NCBI RefSeq assembly: GCF_041296385.1
Contig: NC_091017.1
Location: 78,731,055 to 78,795,054 of the forward strand
Origin: Aphelocoma coerulescens
Taxonomy: Eukaryota; Chordata; Aves; Passeriformes; Corvidae
Length of the DNA stretch: 64,000 nucleotides
Direction: 5' to 3'
Below, piece after piece: positions 52,571 to 63,512 of the stretch; position 1 is the first letter of the stretch, and each line of letters opens with the position of its first letter. The notes beneath the pieces are model-generated. The model saw nothing but the letters and a program-made list of their open reading frames with translations, ran no database searches and was not told the origin of the DNA. Made by a program: the position numbers and the translations under genes.

Positions 52571-54267
52571 ACCACCATTCCCTGCGCTCCAGGGAACAAC
52601 CCGTGCCTCCGGGGGTGCTGCGCGGTGCGAAGGCAAAATGCCATGAAAGCTTTTGTTCCCCTTTCCCGGCATTTGGTGTCACCAGCTGAGGGCGTTCCGA
52701 GACCGGGTAACAGAGCCCGGCTGGCGCGGGGAGCCCGGGAATGCCCCTGGAAAAGCAGCGGGATGCTGGGAGCGGATGGAGCGGGATTCGAGCCTCTTCC
52801 TGCCTCTGCACCCATCCCTTGGCCACTCATTTCTTAACTGAGGCCCCGCGTCCCGGCGTCAAAAGGGTGTTAAAAAGAAAGGAGTTTGGAGCTCTCCTAA
52901 TCCCAGAGGCAGGAGCTCACCGCTCACCTGGCCGGGGGTATCCAATGGATTCGTGTGTCCCCATGGGAGCCACGGGATCTGGGCAGCGCTGTCTCCTGGG
53001 CTGGGGGTGAACCCCGAAGGGAATCACCCCAAAATCAGCCACCCTCCCCTCTATCCCAGACAGAGCCAGGGATTCTGTTCTCCCTGTTGGGAATCAAGTG
53101 CAGCTTTCAAGGCCAAAAATCCTCCACCCATGGGGGGTCCCTCCAGGCAGGTCTGATTTCACCCCAAATTCCACAGCTTCCCACCCTGCCTCCCGCAGCA
53201 GAAACCCGGGTAGGGCATTTTATCCCTTTTCCCGCTTTTTTCCCCCTTTCCCTTCCCCCTAAAGAGGGAGATAAAGCTGGAGCAGGAGCTGTGCAGGTGC
53301 CTCCCCGTGTGAAATCTCAAAAAAAAAAGCTACAAAAAGCCCCATGCCGGCCTCATGAGCGGTTTGGGGCAGGAGGGGAGGGGTCTGTGCGATGCTTTGA
53401 GGTGACACCGCCTGCGTGAGCGGCCCTGGGGACCCTCCCCAGCCCCCTCCCCGTGCTGGGCACACACTGTGCCCTTTGTGCCCGAGGTGGGATGGGCTGA
53501 GCTGGGTCATGCAGGAGCCAAAGCCACTGCTGGGTTTTGTTTCCCTGGGTGTGAGCAGGGCCCGGGGCCAGCAGCGGGGCTGAGCCCCTAAATCCCCCCC
53601 AAAGCCGCCCAAATGAAACCCAGCTCACCCCCTGACCTCCCAAATCTGGGCCGCTGCCCCGGGCTGGCCCTGGCCCAGCAGGGAGCTCCTCTGCCCCTCC
53701 TGAAAGGTTTCCCAGCACGGGGAGAACGCGACCTTTATTGTCCCGGTGCCCAGAAGTGCTGAGCTCGGCTGTTCCGGCCGGGACACCGAGTGCCCGAGCT
53801 CCGGGCTGGCAAACAGGAGCTGCCTTTGCCCAGGGCCAAAGGTAACGGAGCTGCTCCCCCTCAAAGTGCTCCCAGCGAGGGGGGAAAGAGCTGCGGGTGC
53901 CCAGGCTGCCCTCACAGGGACCCCCACCCTGCGCAGCCCCGGAGACGCCCACGGAGACACATCCACCATCCCAAAAGCTCCCACTGTGACACGGCAGGAG
54001 TTTTGTGGGATATCCTGGAGCTGTGCTGGGGTGTGCCGGGAGTTCAGCGAGCCCGAGAGGGCTGGGACAACAAAGTCCTTTCTGCTGAGCTGGCAGGGTC
54101 CTCACAGAGTCTCCTCCTGCGGACTGAGCTCTCTGCACATCCTCCTCCTGCCCCTCTGGCCGTCCTTGCTCCCAGCCCAGCGACCCATTTTTAGCTGTGT
54201 CCCCTCCTCGCTGTCCCCTGGCTTTGGTGGCCTGAGGAGCAGCTCCACCACAGGGAATTCTGTCCCT

Positions 54268-54783
54268 GAGCCGCCTCAGGTGAGAGCCCACCTGCAGAGC
54301 TGCCCCAGCCCTGGGGCCAACAGCAGAAGGACGTGGAGCTGCTGGAGAGAGCCCAGAGGAGGCCCCGGAGCTGCTCCAGGGCTGGAGCCCCTCTGCTCTG
54401 GAGGCAGCCTGGGAGAGCTGGGAATGTTCCCCTGGAGAAGGGAAGGAGCCAGGGAGAGCTGGGAGCCCCTTGCAGGGCCTAAAGGGGCTCCAGGAGAGCT
54501 GCAGAGGGACTGGGGCCAAGGGCTGGAGGGCCAGGAGGCAGGGAATGGCTTCCCAGTGGGAAAGGGGAGCTTGGGCTGGGATGTTGGGAAGGAATTGCTG
54601 GCTGGGAGGGTGGGGAGGGGCTGGGCTGGAATTGCCAGAGCAGCTGGGGCTGCCCCTGGATCCCTGGCAGTGCCCAAGGCCAGGCTGGACACTGGGGCTT
54701 GGAGCAGCCTGGGATGGTGGGAGGTGTCCCTGCCCATGGAACAAGATGATCCGTGAGGTCCCTTCATCCCAAACCCTTTGGTG
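54268..54783 (+). mobile_element. CR1 copy of the abundant subfamily
   Basis: From CCTCAGGTGAGAGCCCACCT to TCCCTTCATCCCAAACCCTT. It is among the longest copies on the plus strand. Confidence 0.92.
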
Positions 54784-55039
54784 ACCCAGGTCCCTGGAGC
54801 AGCCAGCAATGAGTAACGAGGGCCCTGGGCCAGTGAGGAGCTCACAGATTAACCCAGCCCAGAGCAGGGAGCAGAGGGGTTGTGGTGGAGTGTCCTGTCC
54901 CAGAGAGCTCCAAACCCTTAATGAGTAATTAGTTAATTTGCTGTGGAGGGTAATGGGGAGACACTGCAGAAATGATCTGTGATTAATTAAACCACCCTGG
55001 GCTGGTGCAGGCAGAGCGGCTGCACCGCTGGGCTGGGGC

Positions 55040-55165
55040 TGAGCTGGGCCTAGGGCTGGATCCAAGCTGGGCCTAGGGCTGGATCCAAGCTGAGACTAGG
55101 GCTGGATCCAAGCTGGGCCTAAGGCTGGATTCAAGCTGGGCCTAAGCCTGGATCCAGACTTGGAC
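55040..55165. repeat. 26-bp tandem repeat, about 5 copies
   Basis: CTGGGCCTAGGGCTGGATCC followed by AAG repeats with increasing divergence toward the right. Confidence 0.9.
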
Positions 55166-55371
55166 TAGGACCTGATCCTGACTTCAGCATCGCTCCTGGA
55201 GCTGGTCTTGACCAAAATCCACCAGGTTTGATCTGGACTCTGCAGACCAACAGCCGCCTCCACCCCAGTGGGAAAAACTGCCAGAAATGGGTTTTCCCTT
55301 GTTTTTTCTCTACACCACCCCAAATCCAGGCTCTGTCTCACTCAGCTGGGTGCCTTTCAAGTCTGCTTCCC

Positions 55372-55640
55372 TGAATCCTGGAATCCCAGACTGGTTTGGG
55401 TTGGAATGGACCTTAAAGCCCATCTAGTCCCAGGGCAGGGACACCTCCCACTATCCCAGGCTGCTCCAGGCCTTATCCAGCCTGGCCTTGGACACTGCCG
55501 GGGACGGGGAATCCAAAACCTCTGTGGGCAACCTGTGCCAGATGTCACCCCCTCACAGGAGGAATTTCTTCCTAAGACTGACCCAATTTTGCCCCATTTC
55601 AATTTGTTCCCATCACTCCTTGTCAGGGCAGTTCCCCATG
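55372..55640 (-). mobile_element. CR1 copy, more diverged
   Basis: CTGGTTTGGGTTGGAATGGA, GACACCTCCCACTATCCCAG, then GGAGGAATTTCTTCCTAAGA. Confidence 0.9.
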
Positions 55641-55828
55641 AGCTCTCCTGTCAGGCTGAAGCCAGGCTGCAGCTGAGCTCCTCCCGTGCCTCCCCCGGGA
55701 TTTGGGGACATTGTGTTGTCCTCCTCCCTGTCCCCTTCCTTCAGCAAAGCCATCGGTTCAGCCGGGCACATCCATCCTCCTCCTCTGCCCATCCTGTGCC
55801 ACACCTGCACCCCCTCATCCTCCGCCTG

Positions 55829-56425
55829 CCCTCTCATCCCTCCTGTGCTGGCGGCTCAGGCAGTCCCGAGCACGGGGTAATCCCAGAGCATCGCTGTCCT
55901 TCCCGCCGGGAAAACAGAGGGCTCTGAAGGATCCTCAGCCCTGAGTTTGGACCAGAAAGGGCAACCAAGCTCCCACCCCTCTCATCCCTCCTGTGCTGAT
56001 GGCTCAGCCCTTCCCGACCACGGGATAATGCCAGAGGATCCCTGTCCTTCCAGGGATTTTAGGGTTAGGATAACAACGAGCTCTGAAAAATCCTCAGCTC
56101 TGAGTTTGGATCAGAAAGGGCGACCAGGCTCCCACCCCTCTCATCCCTCCTGTGCTGGCTGCTCAGCCCTTTCCCAAGCACTGGATAATCCCAAAGAACC
56201 CCTGTCATTCCCATCCCGTTGGCATCCCGGCAGGCTCTGAAAGATCCTCAGCACCAAGTTCACACCAGCGAGGGCCACCAAGCCGTGCCCACCCCTCGCA
56301 TCCCTCCTGTGCTGATGGCTCAGTCCTTGGCCAACCAGGGATAATCCCAGCAATTCCCCGTCCTTCCCGCTGGCATCCCGGCAGGCTCTGAAAGACCCTC
56401 GCACCGAGTTCACTCAGAAAGGCCG
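55829..56425. repeat. 150-160-bp tandem repeat, 4 copies
   Basis: CATCCCTCCTGTGCTG recurs at about 55,832, 55,983, 56,141 and 56,300. It is followed each time by GGCTCAG, a GGGATAATCCCAG-like word, and GCTCTGAAAGATCCTCAG. Confidence 0.95.
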
Positions 56426-57780
56426 AGCAACCCGCGCTGCGCCCGCTCCGTGCGGGATCCCGCGGCAATCCCAGCCCGGCTCCTTGCTCGGGGACTCTCC
56501 CTCGCCCCACCGGCTCCTTGGCCAGGCCGTGGCCGCCGATTTTGCCGGAGCCGCGGGCGAGCGGCGCGGCGGGGCCGGGAGCCGCATTCACATTCCTGCC
56601 GCGAGCGCACTTGTCAGCCGAGCTGTCAGTGCCGCCGTAATGGGGCCACGGCGGTCACTCGTGTTGGGAGTAAACACAGCCGAATCTGAGAAAACAAGAG
56701 CAGAGCCCCGCGCTCCCGGCACGGCTGCAAAGCCCCGCCGCTCCCGGGGGAGGGGGTGTCCAGGCTCCCCCCGCCTCCCCAGCGCCCCCCTCTCCCACCC
56801 CGAAAACCCCCGGGAGGGATGCGGGCAGTGCCGGGGGTAGCCGGCACCCCGGGGGGACGGGGGGCGGCTGCTGGGGTGTGACTCCGGAGAGCTGGGATTA
56901 AAAAGGGCTTGTTCGGGACGCGTGGGGGGCGGGTGGGGACATCTCCGGCCTGGAGCCACTCGGGGACACGAGGCGGTGGAGCCGCAGGTCGGTGACTTGC
57001 AGCACAAACCCAGCCCCAGCTGTGGCTGGAGCGCTTGGTCCTGATTTTTTTTGACTTAAAAACCGGGATTTTGCACATCCCGGAGCTGCCCTGAGCCCGG
57101 GGGACCTGTTTGGAGTGAAGGTCCGGCCTCCTTGTCACCCTCCAGCATCCCCCAGGGTCCCCTCCAGCCCTGGGCTCCTCTTGCCACCTCCAGCGGTGTC
57201 ACCAGCCGGAGGGGACACCCGGGCCGGGTGGGACGGACCCAGCTCGGCAGCAGCCCCGCTGCCCGGCACGGGGAGGGTGCGGGGGCTGCACAGGGACCGA
57301 GGGGTTCGTGGGGCCGCAGCCCCGAGGAGGAGGAGGAACAGCAGCCCTGGGAATCATCGGCGCCGCTCCTTCGTTTGGGAATATTCCCCCAACTTCCAAC
57401 CCCTCCCAACAAAGGGGCCGCGCTGAAAAGCCGCGGGTTTGGGACAAAGGAGGGAACGGGGCGGCCGAGGGCAGAGCGGGCACAGCCCCGGCCGTGCCCC
57501 ATCGCCTGCTCCCTCCCTCACCCCCCCAAATCCAGGGAATGCTGCTTTCCCCGCTCCCGGTCCCCGGCGCGGTTCATTCACACCCGCAAACCCTAAAAAA
57601 GCTGCAAACGCCACCGAATATTTCCTGCGGGCGGGGAGGGGAGCGGGCAGTTTTTATCCCCCTCCAAACCCGACGCGAAATGTTGGGGTCACTCCTCCTT
57701 TGAAATCCCCCGCGGCCTTTCTTTCCATTAAACCAGCTCCCAGCTCAGAAGTTTCTTCCCCACCCTCCCCCCGCCTTTTT
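56426..57780. promoter_or_regulatory. CpG-rich region, possible CpG island of unknown gene
   Basis: High CpG content with no recognised exon. Near 56,595-56,640 CATTCACATTCCTG and two TGTCAG words stand out. A run of more than 20 T lies at about 57,776-57,797. Confidence 0.4.
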
Positions 57781-57799
57781 TTTTTTTTTTTTTTTTTAA

Positions 57800-58060
57800 T
57801 TTAATAATAAAGCATCTCAGATCTCGGAGCTGCAACTCATCTCACACCTAAGCGAGATTGCGTTTTGCACAAGCCTTTCAGCTGTTTTCTCAATCTCTCC
57901 TCTGTCTCATTCTCAATTCAGGCAGTTGCTATAGGTATGTTTTAATCCCCAGCATGGTAGATTTTAATTAGTCTTTGTACAGATGGCCAATTAACATTCA
58001 TTACTTTTGCCTTGAGCGATTAATTATGAGTTTGGATAGAAGGGGAGATGGAGACAGGAA
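57800..58060. promoter_or_regulatory. Candidate conserved regulatory element A
   Basis: A non-repetitive block of balanced base composition sits between GC-rich flanks. It contains TTTAATTAG (57,963-57,971), GATTAATTATG (about 58,018-58,028), CAGCTG (57,879-57,884) and ACAGATGG (about 57,979-57,986), words bound by homeodomain and bHLH factors. No open frame of note. Conservation is inferred from its appearance and was not tested. Confidence 0.45.
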
Positions 58061-58379
58061 AGATGGGCAGGTGAATAAAAAAAGGGATTTTAATCAGAGT
58101 TTGGGAGATTTTTTTTTTCCTTCTGATTTATATATATACACACACACATGGAAAGAGGAGGGAAAAGAGGCGACACGGTGCGAGTTACATTTCCAGAGGA
58201 TCATTCCCGACCTGGAACCGCGGGAATGGGTTCTCCAGCCAGGGATGCTGCAGGGTTTGGGGCTGCGATCCAGCCGAACCCCACTGCGGGGATGGGGGAA
58301 GCGAGGCAGGGAGTGCTGGAGTGACCCCAGTGCCCAGCCTGGGAATCCGCATCCCAAAGGATTTGTGTGCCTGGGCATG

Positions 58380-59799
58380 CCGGCTTTGGGGCTGTAGCGG
58401 TGCCAGGGCGCTGGGGTCAGCCAGGGGAGCGGTGACACGGAGCCGCCTCCTCCGCTGTGTCCGTGTGCAGGACGGGGCCCGCAGCTGTCCCCTCCCCAGC
58501 CCCGGTGACACGGCGCTAATTCTTCCTAATTGATTTTTCACGCCGGTGGGAGGGAGACGGTGACATCCAACAACAGAGCCCTGATGTCGCGGCTTTCTCC
58601 GGCGTGAAAGGGGCCGGCATCTCCCCCCGGAGCCCGAATGCTTGTGCCGGGGCTGGGTAGCCATGGAGAGCCGCTGCCCGAGCCTTTCCCGGCCGCCGAG
58701 CCGCTGGCGCCGCTCCGTGCCTGCCGTGCCAGCCGCTCTCGCAGCTATTTCGGGACGCGGGCTGGCGAAGGAAAATAGCAAAGCCCCTCGGGGCCGCATC
58801 GTGCCCCCCCTCCCCGGCACGGGGGCTGCGCCCACATTCCCGGCTGTCCCGGCACGCGGGAGCCGCAGCGGGCTCGGGGCGCGGTTTGGGGTGTGCAGCG
58901 AGCGGGGGGGGGCTGGAAGGGGCTGATCCAGCTCGCTCTTGGGGTGGCAGGAAAATGGGAGTCGTGTAAGGATGCTGGGGGGAGGGATCCACCGCACAGG
59001 ACTCGGGGGGCTCCTTCCCGGCGCCGCTGGAGGCTTTCCCGGGAGCTGGGGTCGCTTTTAGCACGTTTGGGGTCTGGCCCCGGCCCGCTCGGGGTTGGCG
59101 CTTCTCGCAGGAGCTTTCCCGGGATGGGGCACTCGGGAGGAGCAGGAAGGGGCCGGATCCCTCCCGGCGCGGCAGGGATGCGGCTGCTGTGTCCCGGGCA
59201 CGTGGCGGAGGTGTCACCTGCACCCTGCCATGGTCTGTGGCTGGTTGTGTCCCCTGCGCCCCAGCGAGGTCCCCCGGGTGGATGTGCCACCTGCATCCCA
59301 GCGGCATTCCCAGAGTGTTCCACCTGCATCCCAGAGTGGTCCCTGCGTGGATTTGTCACCTAGATCCCAGCACAGCCCCCGGGTGGCCGTGTCACTGGGA
59401 TCCTGGAGTGTTCCCTGGGTGCTTCCCCACCCTGGGCAGTGCCCATGAGGAACCACCCCATCAGTGCCTGACCCACCTCATCCCACAGAACTCTGGGAAG
59501 GGCTGGATGCCCGGGAGCCCCAAATCCACGCCGGGCACCCACCCCAGGAGCTCTCCTGCTGCAAATGCCTCCTCCACGAGCCGGATCCCAGCTCTGCAAC
59601 CCTCAGGGATCAGCGTGGCCTCGGCCAGGCCATCCCCTCCCCACCAGCTCTGTTCTCCAGGTGAAACACAGGTGGGACAAACAGGAGCCAGCAGGGAGGG
59701 CAACCAACCCCCTCCGACACCCCGGGGCTCCCTCCCGGGCGGGGCAGAGGTCGGGGGGGAGCACGGGAGGCTCGGCACGGCCCCGTCCCCACCTGCAGA
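58380..59799. other. GC-rich, CpG-rich intergenic DNA
   Basis: The CpG-rich part is about 58,400-59,180. From 59,200 to 59,400 an imperfect repeat with CACCTGCATCCCAG is seen. No coding exon was recognised. Confidence 0.45.
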
Positions 59800-60010
59800 G
59801 CTGTGGCAGGGTATGGCCCTCTGGAAGTGTGTGCCATGGAAATGTGCACATTTCCTAAAAGCAATATGGAACAGCTAAATATACTGCTCACAAATCTGTT
59901 TACACTAATAATGGCTGGGAGCCTGCCATCCATATGACTGCACGGAACCATTGATTCAACAGAAATTCGCTGAAAATCCCTTGCAGGAGGAAGAAACTCA
60001 CAGCACTTAT
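59800..60010. promoter_or_regulatory. Candidate conserved regulatory element B
   Basis: An abrupt change from GC-rich DNA to balanced unique sequence. It has a forkhead-like TGTTTAC (59,897-59,903), TAATAATGG, an E-box CATATG (59,931-59,936) and CCATTGATTC. Confidence 0.45.
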
Positions 60011-60410
60011 ATTTCATTTTCTCCCCCCTTGTTTTTTCTTTTTTCCTGCTTATCGGGAAAGGGGGAACGGGGAGATGCCGGCACCTCTGGCACGGCCACG
60101 GCCGCGTTGGCAGCGCTCTGCCCATCCCTCGGCCCCGCTCCCTCTGCACAGCCGCAGGGCCGGGACACTCCGCAAACCAGGATTCCCCAGCGTGGCTCCA
60201 AGCACTGGAGCTGCCTCCAGGGCTCAATGAACACGATATTTACCCACTTCCCACCCAATGGACGGGTCCGAGGCAGGATTTTGGCGCTGCGCTCATTCCC
60301 GGTTCTTAAAAAAGGGGGACTGGAAAAAAAGAGGGGAAAAAAAAAAAACCCTCCGGAATTGGCAGCTCGCGGCGTATTAATGGAAATGCTGCAGACTTGG
60401 CTCCCGCTCA

Positions 60411-60625
60411 CCTCCCCAACATAATGTTAAATGGCAGCAAGGCAGTATAGCAGTCATTTACATATGGTGCTTATAGACGCCAAACTTATTAACACAATAA
60501 AACTGCTGCGCCACGAGCTTTCCTGCCTATTTTTCTCCTGGAGGATGTCAGTGTTGGAAGCACCTATCCGCCTCGTATGGAAACACCCGGGGCTGCCTTT
60601 CATATGGCACCGGCAAAATAAATAA
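60411..60625. promoter_or_regulatory. Candidate conserved regulatory element C
   Basis: Unique sequence from CCTCCCCAACATAATG to CGGCAAAATAAATAAATGGC. It has two CATATGG E-boxes (60,461 and 60,601) and CTTATTAACACAATAAAAC. It ends sharply before a GC-rich stretch. Confidence 0.45.
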
Positions 60626-60716
60626 ATGGCTCAGCCAGGGGCCCCCTCCGACCACTCCCCGAGGGAGGAGGGAAGGAGATCTGGGGGTCTGGGGGTTTGC
60701 GGGCGGGGGAGATCAC

Positions 60717-61150
60717 CAGGATCCGTCAGAATCCACCAGGATCCATCAGAATCCACTGGAATCCACCACGATCCACCAGGATCCACCCAAATCCATCGGA
60801 ATCCACCAGGATCCATCAGAATCCACTGGAATCCACCACGATCCACCAGGATCCATCAGAATCCATCGGAATCCACCAGGATCCATCAGAATCCACCAGG
60901 ATCTACCTGAATCCACCAGAACCCATCAGAATCCACTGGAATCCACCAGAACCCATCAGAACCCACCAGAATCCATCAGAACCCATCAGAATCCACCAGG
61001 ATCCATCAGAATCCACTGGAATCCACCAGAACCCATCAGAACCCATCAGAACCCACCAGGATCCACCAGAACCCACCAGAACCCATCAGAATCCACCCGA
61101 ATCCACCAGAACCCACCAGAACCCACCAGGACCCAGCAGCACCCAGCAGC
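60717..61150. repeat. 10-bp minisatellite ATCCACCAGG / ATCCATCAGA, about 43 copies
   Basis: The decamer period is nearly perfect for 430 bp. Variant units (ATCCACTGGA, ACCCATCAGA) are arranged in recurring blocks. Confidence 0.95.
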
Positions 61151-62514
61151 ACCCTCTGGAAAAGCACATTCCCTCTGTGGTCGGGATGGGGCAGCTCCAC
61201 CCCAGGACTGGCTTTAACCCCCCTCCCCCGGCTCTGAGGTGCCCCCAGGGTGTCCCCAAAGCTGGAAGGGACGCCCTGGGTGATTCCTGTACCGATTTTC
61301 CTGGGTGCCACAGGAAAAGCCGCCCCAGGCGTTTCCATAGAAGGCGTCCAGGTGCTTCCAACAGGGAAGTTCTCCACATGGGAAGGGAGGCAGGAGAGCA
61401 GGAGAATTCCCAGCAGTGGTTTGGCCATGCTGGGAAGTTTGGTGTCCATCAGGGACATTTGTTGGTGGCTGGTGCAGTGACCTGGTGCCATTTAATGGAA
61501 TTCCAGGGAGGCGAGGGCAGCCAGGTCTGCTCATCCCCCCTGATGTGACCCTGCGAGGTCCCCACGGGGTTTTGGGGACACTCTCCCAGGATCCAGGTGG
61601 CCACAGCTCCTCTGTCCATGGTTTCCTGGCCCTGGCATCGGTGCAGTCCCACAGGGAATGTTCCTTTCCTGGCTGCTGGAGCGGGGCCAGCAGGAGCTGG
61701 GGGGTGATATGGGGTCACAGGGGGAGCTCCTGAAGCCTCGCCGGGGCTGGAGGTGCAATTTCCTGCGGGGAAATTCCCAGGAAGACATTTCTGCTGGAAT
61801 GACAGCCCCACCGTGCGTGGGAGAGCGTTTCTGAGCTGACACCCGAGAGCCCTGGCGGGAGGTCCCTGCTGGGACATGAACTGCCACACCGATCTGCACC
61901 CCAAAAGCGCTGGGGAGCTCTGGCTGACCCCAAATCCCGAGCTCTTCCTAGTGCTGTCAGTGGGATAAACCCACAAAATTAACCCCAGGAATCAGTGCTG
62001 GAGCAGGGAGCTCCTCACCACAATGCCCTGAGGAGATTTACAGGATCAGGGATGGGGGAGGTGTCTGCTCCCAGCCAGGCCACGGCAGTGCCACGCAGCC
62101 ACCACTGCTGCCACCCCAGGGACCAGCACAACAACCCAGGCTCGGTTTGGGGTTGGGGACTGGATTGAATCCCTTGCTCTGGAGATTCCAGGGATTCCAG
62201 GAGCCCAGGGAGGGCGGTGTCCCCTGTCTGCCACCCGTGGCGGTGATGCCACCCCTGGAGCCGTGTGTGCTGCCGCTCCCCGTGGCACCAGTGCTGCTGC
62301 CACGAGTCCTGTCACAAGCCAGAGACGCTGATAGTGCCCCAAATCCAGGTGTTCCAGAGCCTTCCATGGCCCTGCTGGGGGAGAACCAGGGCATCACAGC
62401 CAGGCAGGGGACACAGGGGCCCCAAGGCCCGGCACAAGGTCAGGGGAAGGTCCCAAAATGCCCAAACTCTACACAGCACTTTGCATTAGTGGGGTTTGGA
62501 TGGCTTTCCCAAAA

Positions 62515-62697
62515 TCCCTGTCCTGTGTCCCTGCACTGGGCAGGAGTGACCGGAGCAATCCCTGTCCTGTGTCCCTGCACTGGGCAGGAGTGACCAGAGC
62601 AGTCCCTGTCCTGTGTCCCTGCACTGGGCAGGAGTGACCGGAGCAGTTCCTGTCCTGTGTCCCCTTGCTGGGCAGGAGTGACTGGAGCAGTCCCTAT
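62515..62697. repeat. 44-bp tandem repeat, 4 copies
   Basis: TCCTGTGTCCCTGCACTGGG recurs at 62,521, 62,565 and 62,609, with a variant at 62,653, exactly 44 bp apart. Confidence 0.95.
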
Positions 62698-63209
62698 CCA
62701 GGGGCAGCCTGGGCCACCAAGAGCTGAGGGTGGCCCAGCTCCTGGAAAGGCTTTCCCGGGGCCATGGACACCTGGAGGTGTTCCCAGGCTGGAGATGATC
62801 CTGTCAGGAGCTGGATGTTCAATGTCTGCAAGGACCTGGCTGCCAAATCCCGTTTGCTTTGCAGGCTCACAATTCCTGTTCCTGACGTGGCTGCAGCCAC
62901 TGGAGCCAGAGCCGTGTCCCCACCAAGGACCCTCAGGATGTCCCAGCCCTGAGCGAGCCCAGAGCCCGGCCAGGTCACAGCAGATCCCACGGTGCCTGGG
63001 CAGGGTTTGGAGAGGGGAGGGTGGACGCAGCCCCCATGGAAAAGCCGCTGAGAGCCCTGTGGAGGTGGGAGAGAACCCAGCAGCCTCTTTCCCTGCTGGA
63101 ACGGCTTCCCCCAGCCCAGAACTGGGGCACCTGGGTGGCATCCCATTCCCAGACTCGGGGTGGGATCCTCCATCAGTCAGCCTGATCCCATAAACCACAG
63201 CCAGCCAGC

Positions 63210-63282
63210 TGTCCATCCATCCATCCATCCATCCATCCATCCATCCATCCATCCATCCATCCATCCATCCTTCCATTGATCC
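63210..63282. repeat. Tetranucleotide microsatellite (CATC)n
   Basis: About 15 perfect CATC units, followed by slightly varied ones. Confidence 0.95.
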
Positions 63283-63288
63283 ATCCAT

Positions 63289-63395
63289 CAGGCACAGGGT
63301 GGGATTGTTGGGGTGTCCTGTGCAGGGCCGGCAGTTGGACTCGATCCTTGTGGGTCCCTTCCAATAAGGATATTCTGATCCTGTGATTCTGTGAA
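63289..63395 (+). mobile_element. CR1 3' end of the second subfamily, within a CATC array
   Basis: GGTGGGATTGTTGGGGTGTC, AGTTGGACTCGATCCTTGTG, then CTGATCCTGTGATTCTGTGA, the typical CR1 3' terminal words. Confidence 0.85.
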
Positions 63396-63397
63396 CC

Positions 63398-63512
63398 ATC
63401 CATCCCTCCATCCCTCCATCCCTCCCTCCATCAATCCATCCCTCCATCCATCCCTCCCTCCATCAATCCATCCCTCCATCCATCCCTCCCTCCCTTCCTC
63501 CCTCCATCCATG
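63398..63512. repeat. Imperfect (CATC)/(CCTC) microsatellite
   Basis: CATCCCTCCATCCCTCC-type units continue the pattern of the microsatellite on the other side of a CR1 end. Confidence 0.9.

Larger units (their letters stand above)
50200..54267. other. Intergenic region downstream of SPR
   Basis: Contains the duplicated CR1 segment and the 17-bp minisatellite. The unique part 52,571-54,267 shows no recognisable exon. The 570-codon minus-strand frame at 53,353-55,065 crosses a CR1 copy and is not considered a gene. Confidence 0.5.

Noticed and set aside
51730..52837. Long His/Pro/Gly repeat frames
   Set aside because: Several frames on both strands are open at once across the 17-bp minisatellite, a repeat effect.
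53353..55065. 570-codon minus-strand open frame
   Set aside because: A large part is a CR1 copy read in the opposite orientation, and the remainder matches no protein family and has no splice context.
56055..56075. Telomere-like TTAGGGTTAGG
   Set aside because: There are fewer than two units, and they lie inside one copy of a 150-bp repeat, so there is no sign of an interstitial telomere array.
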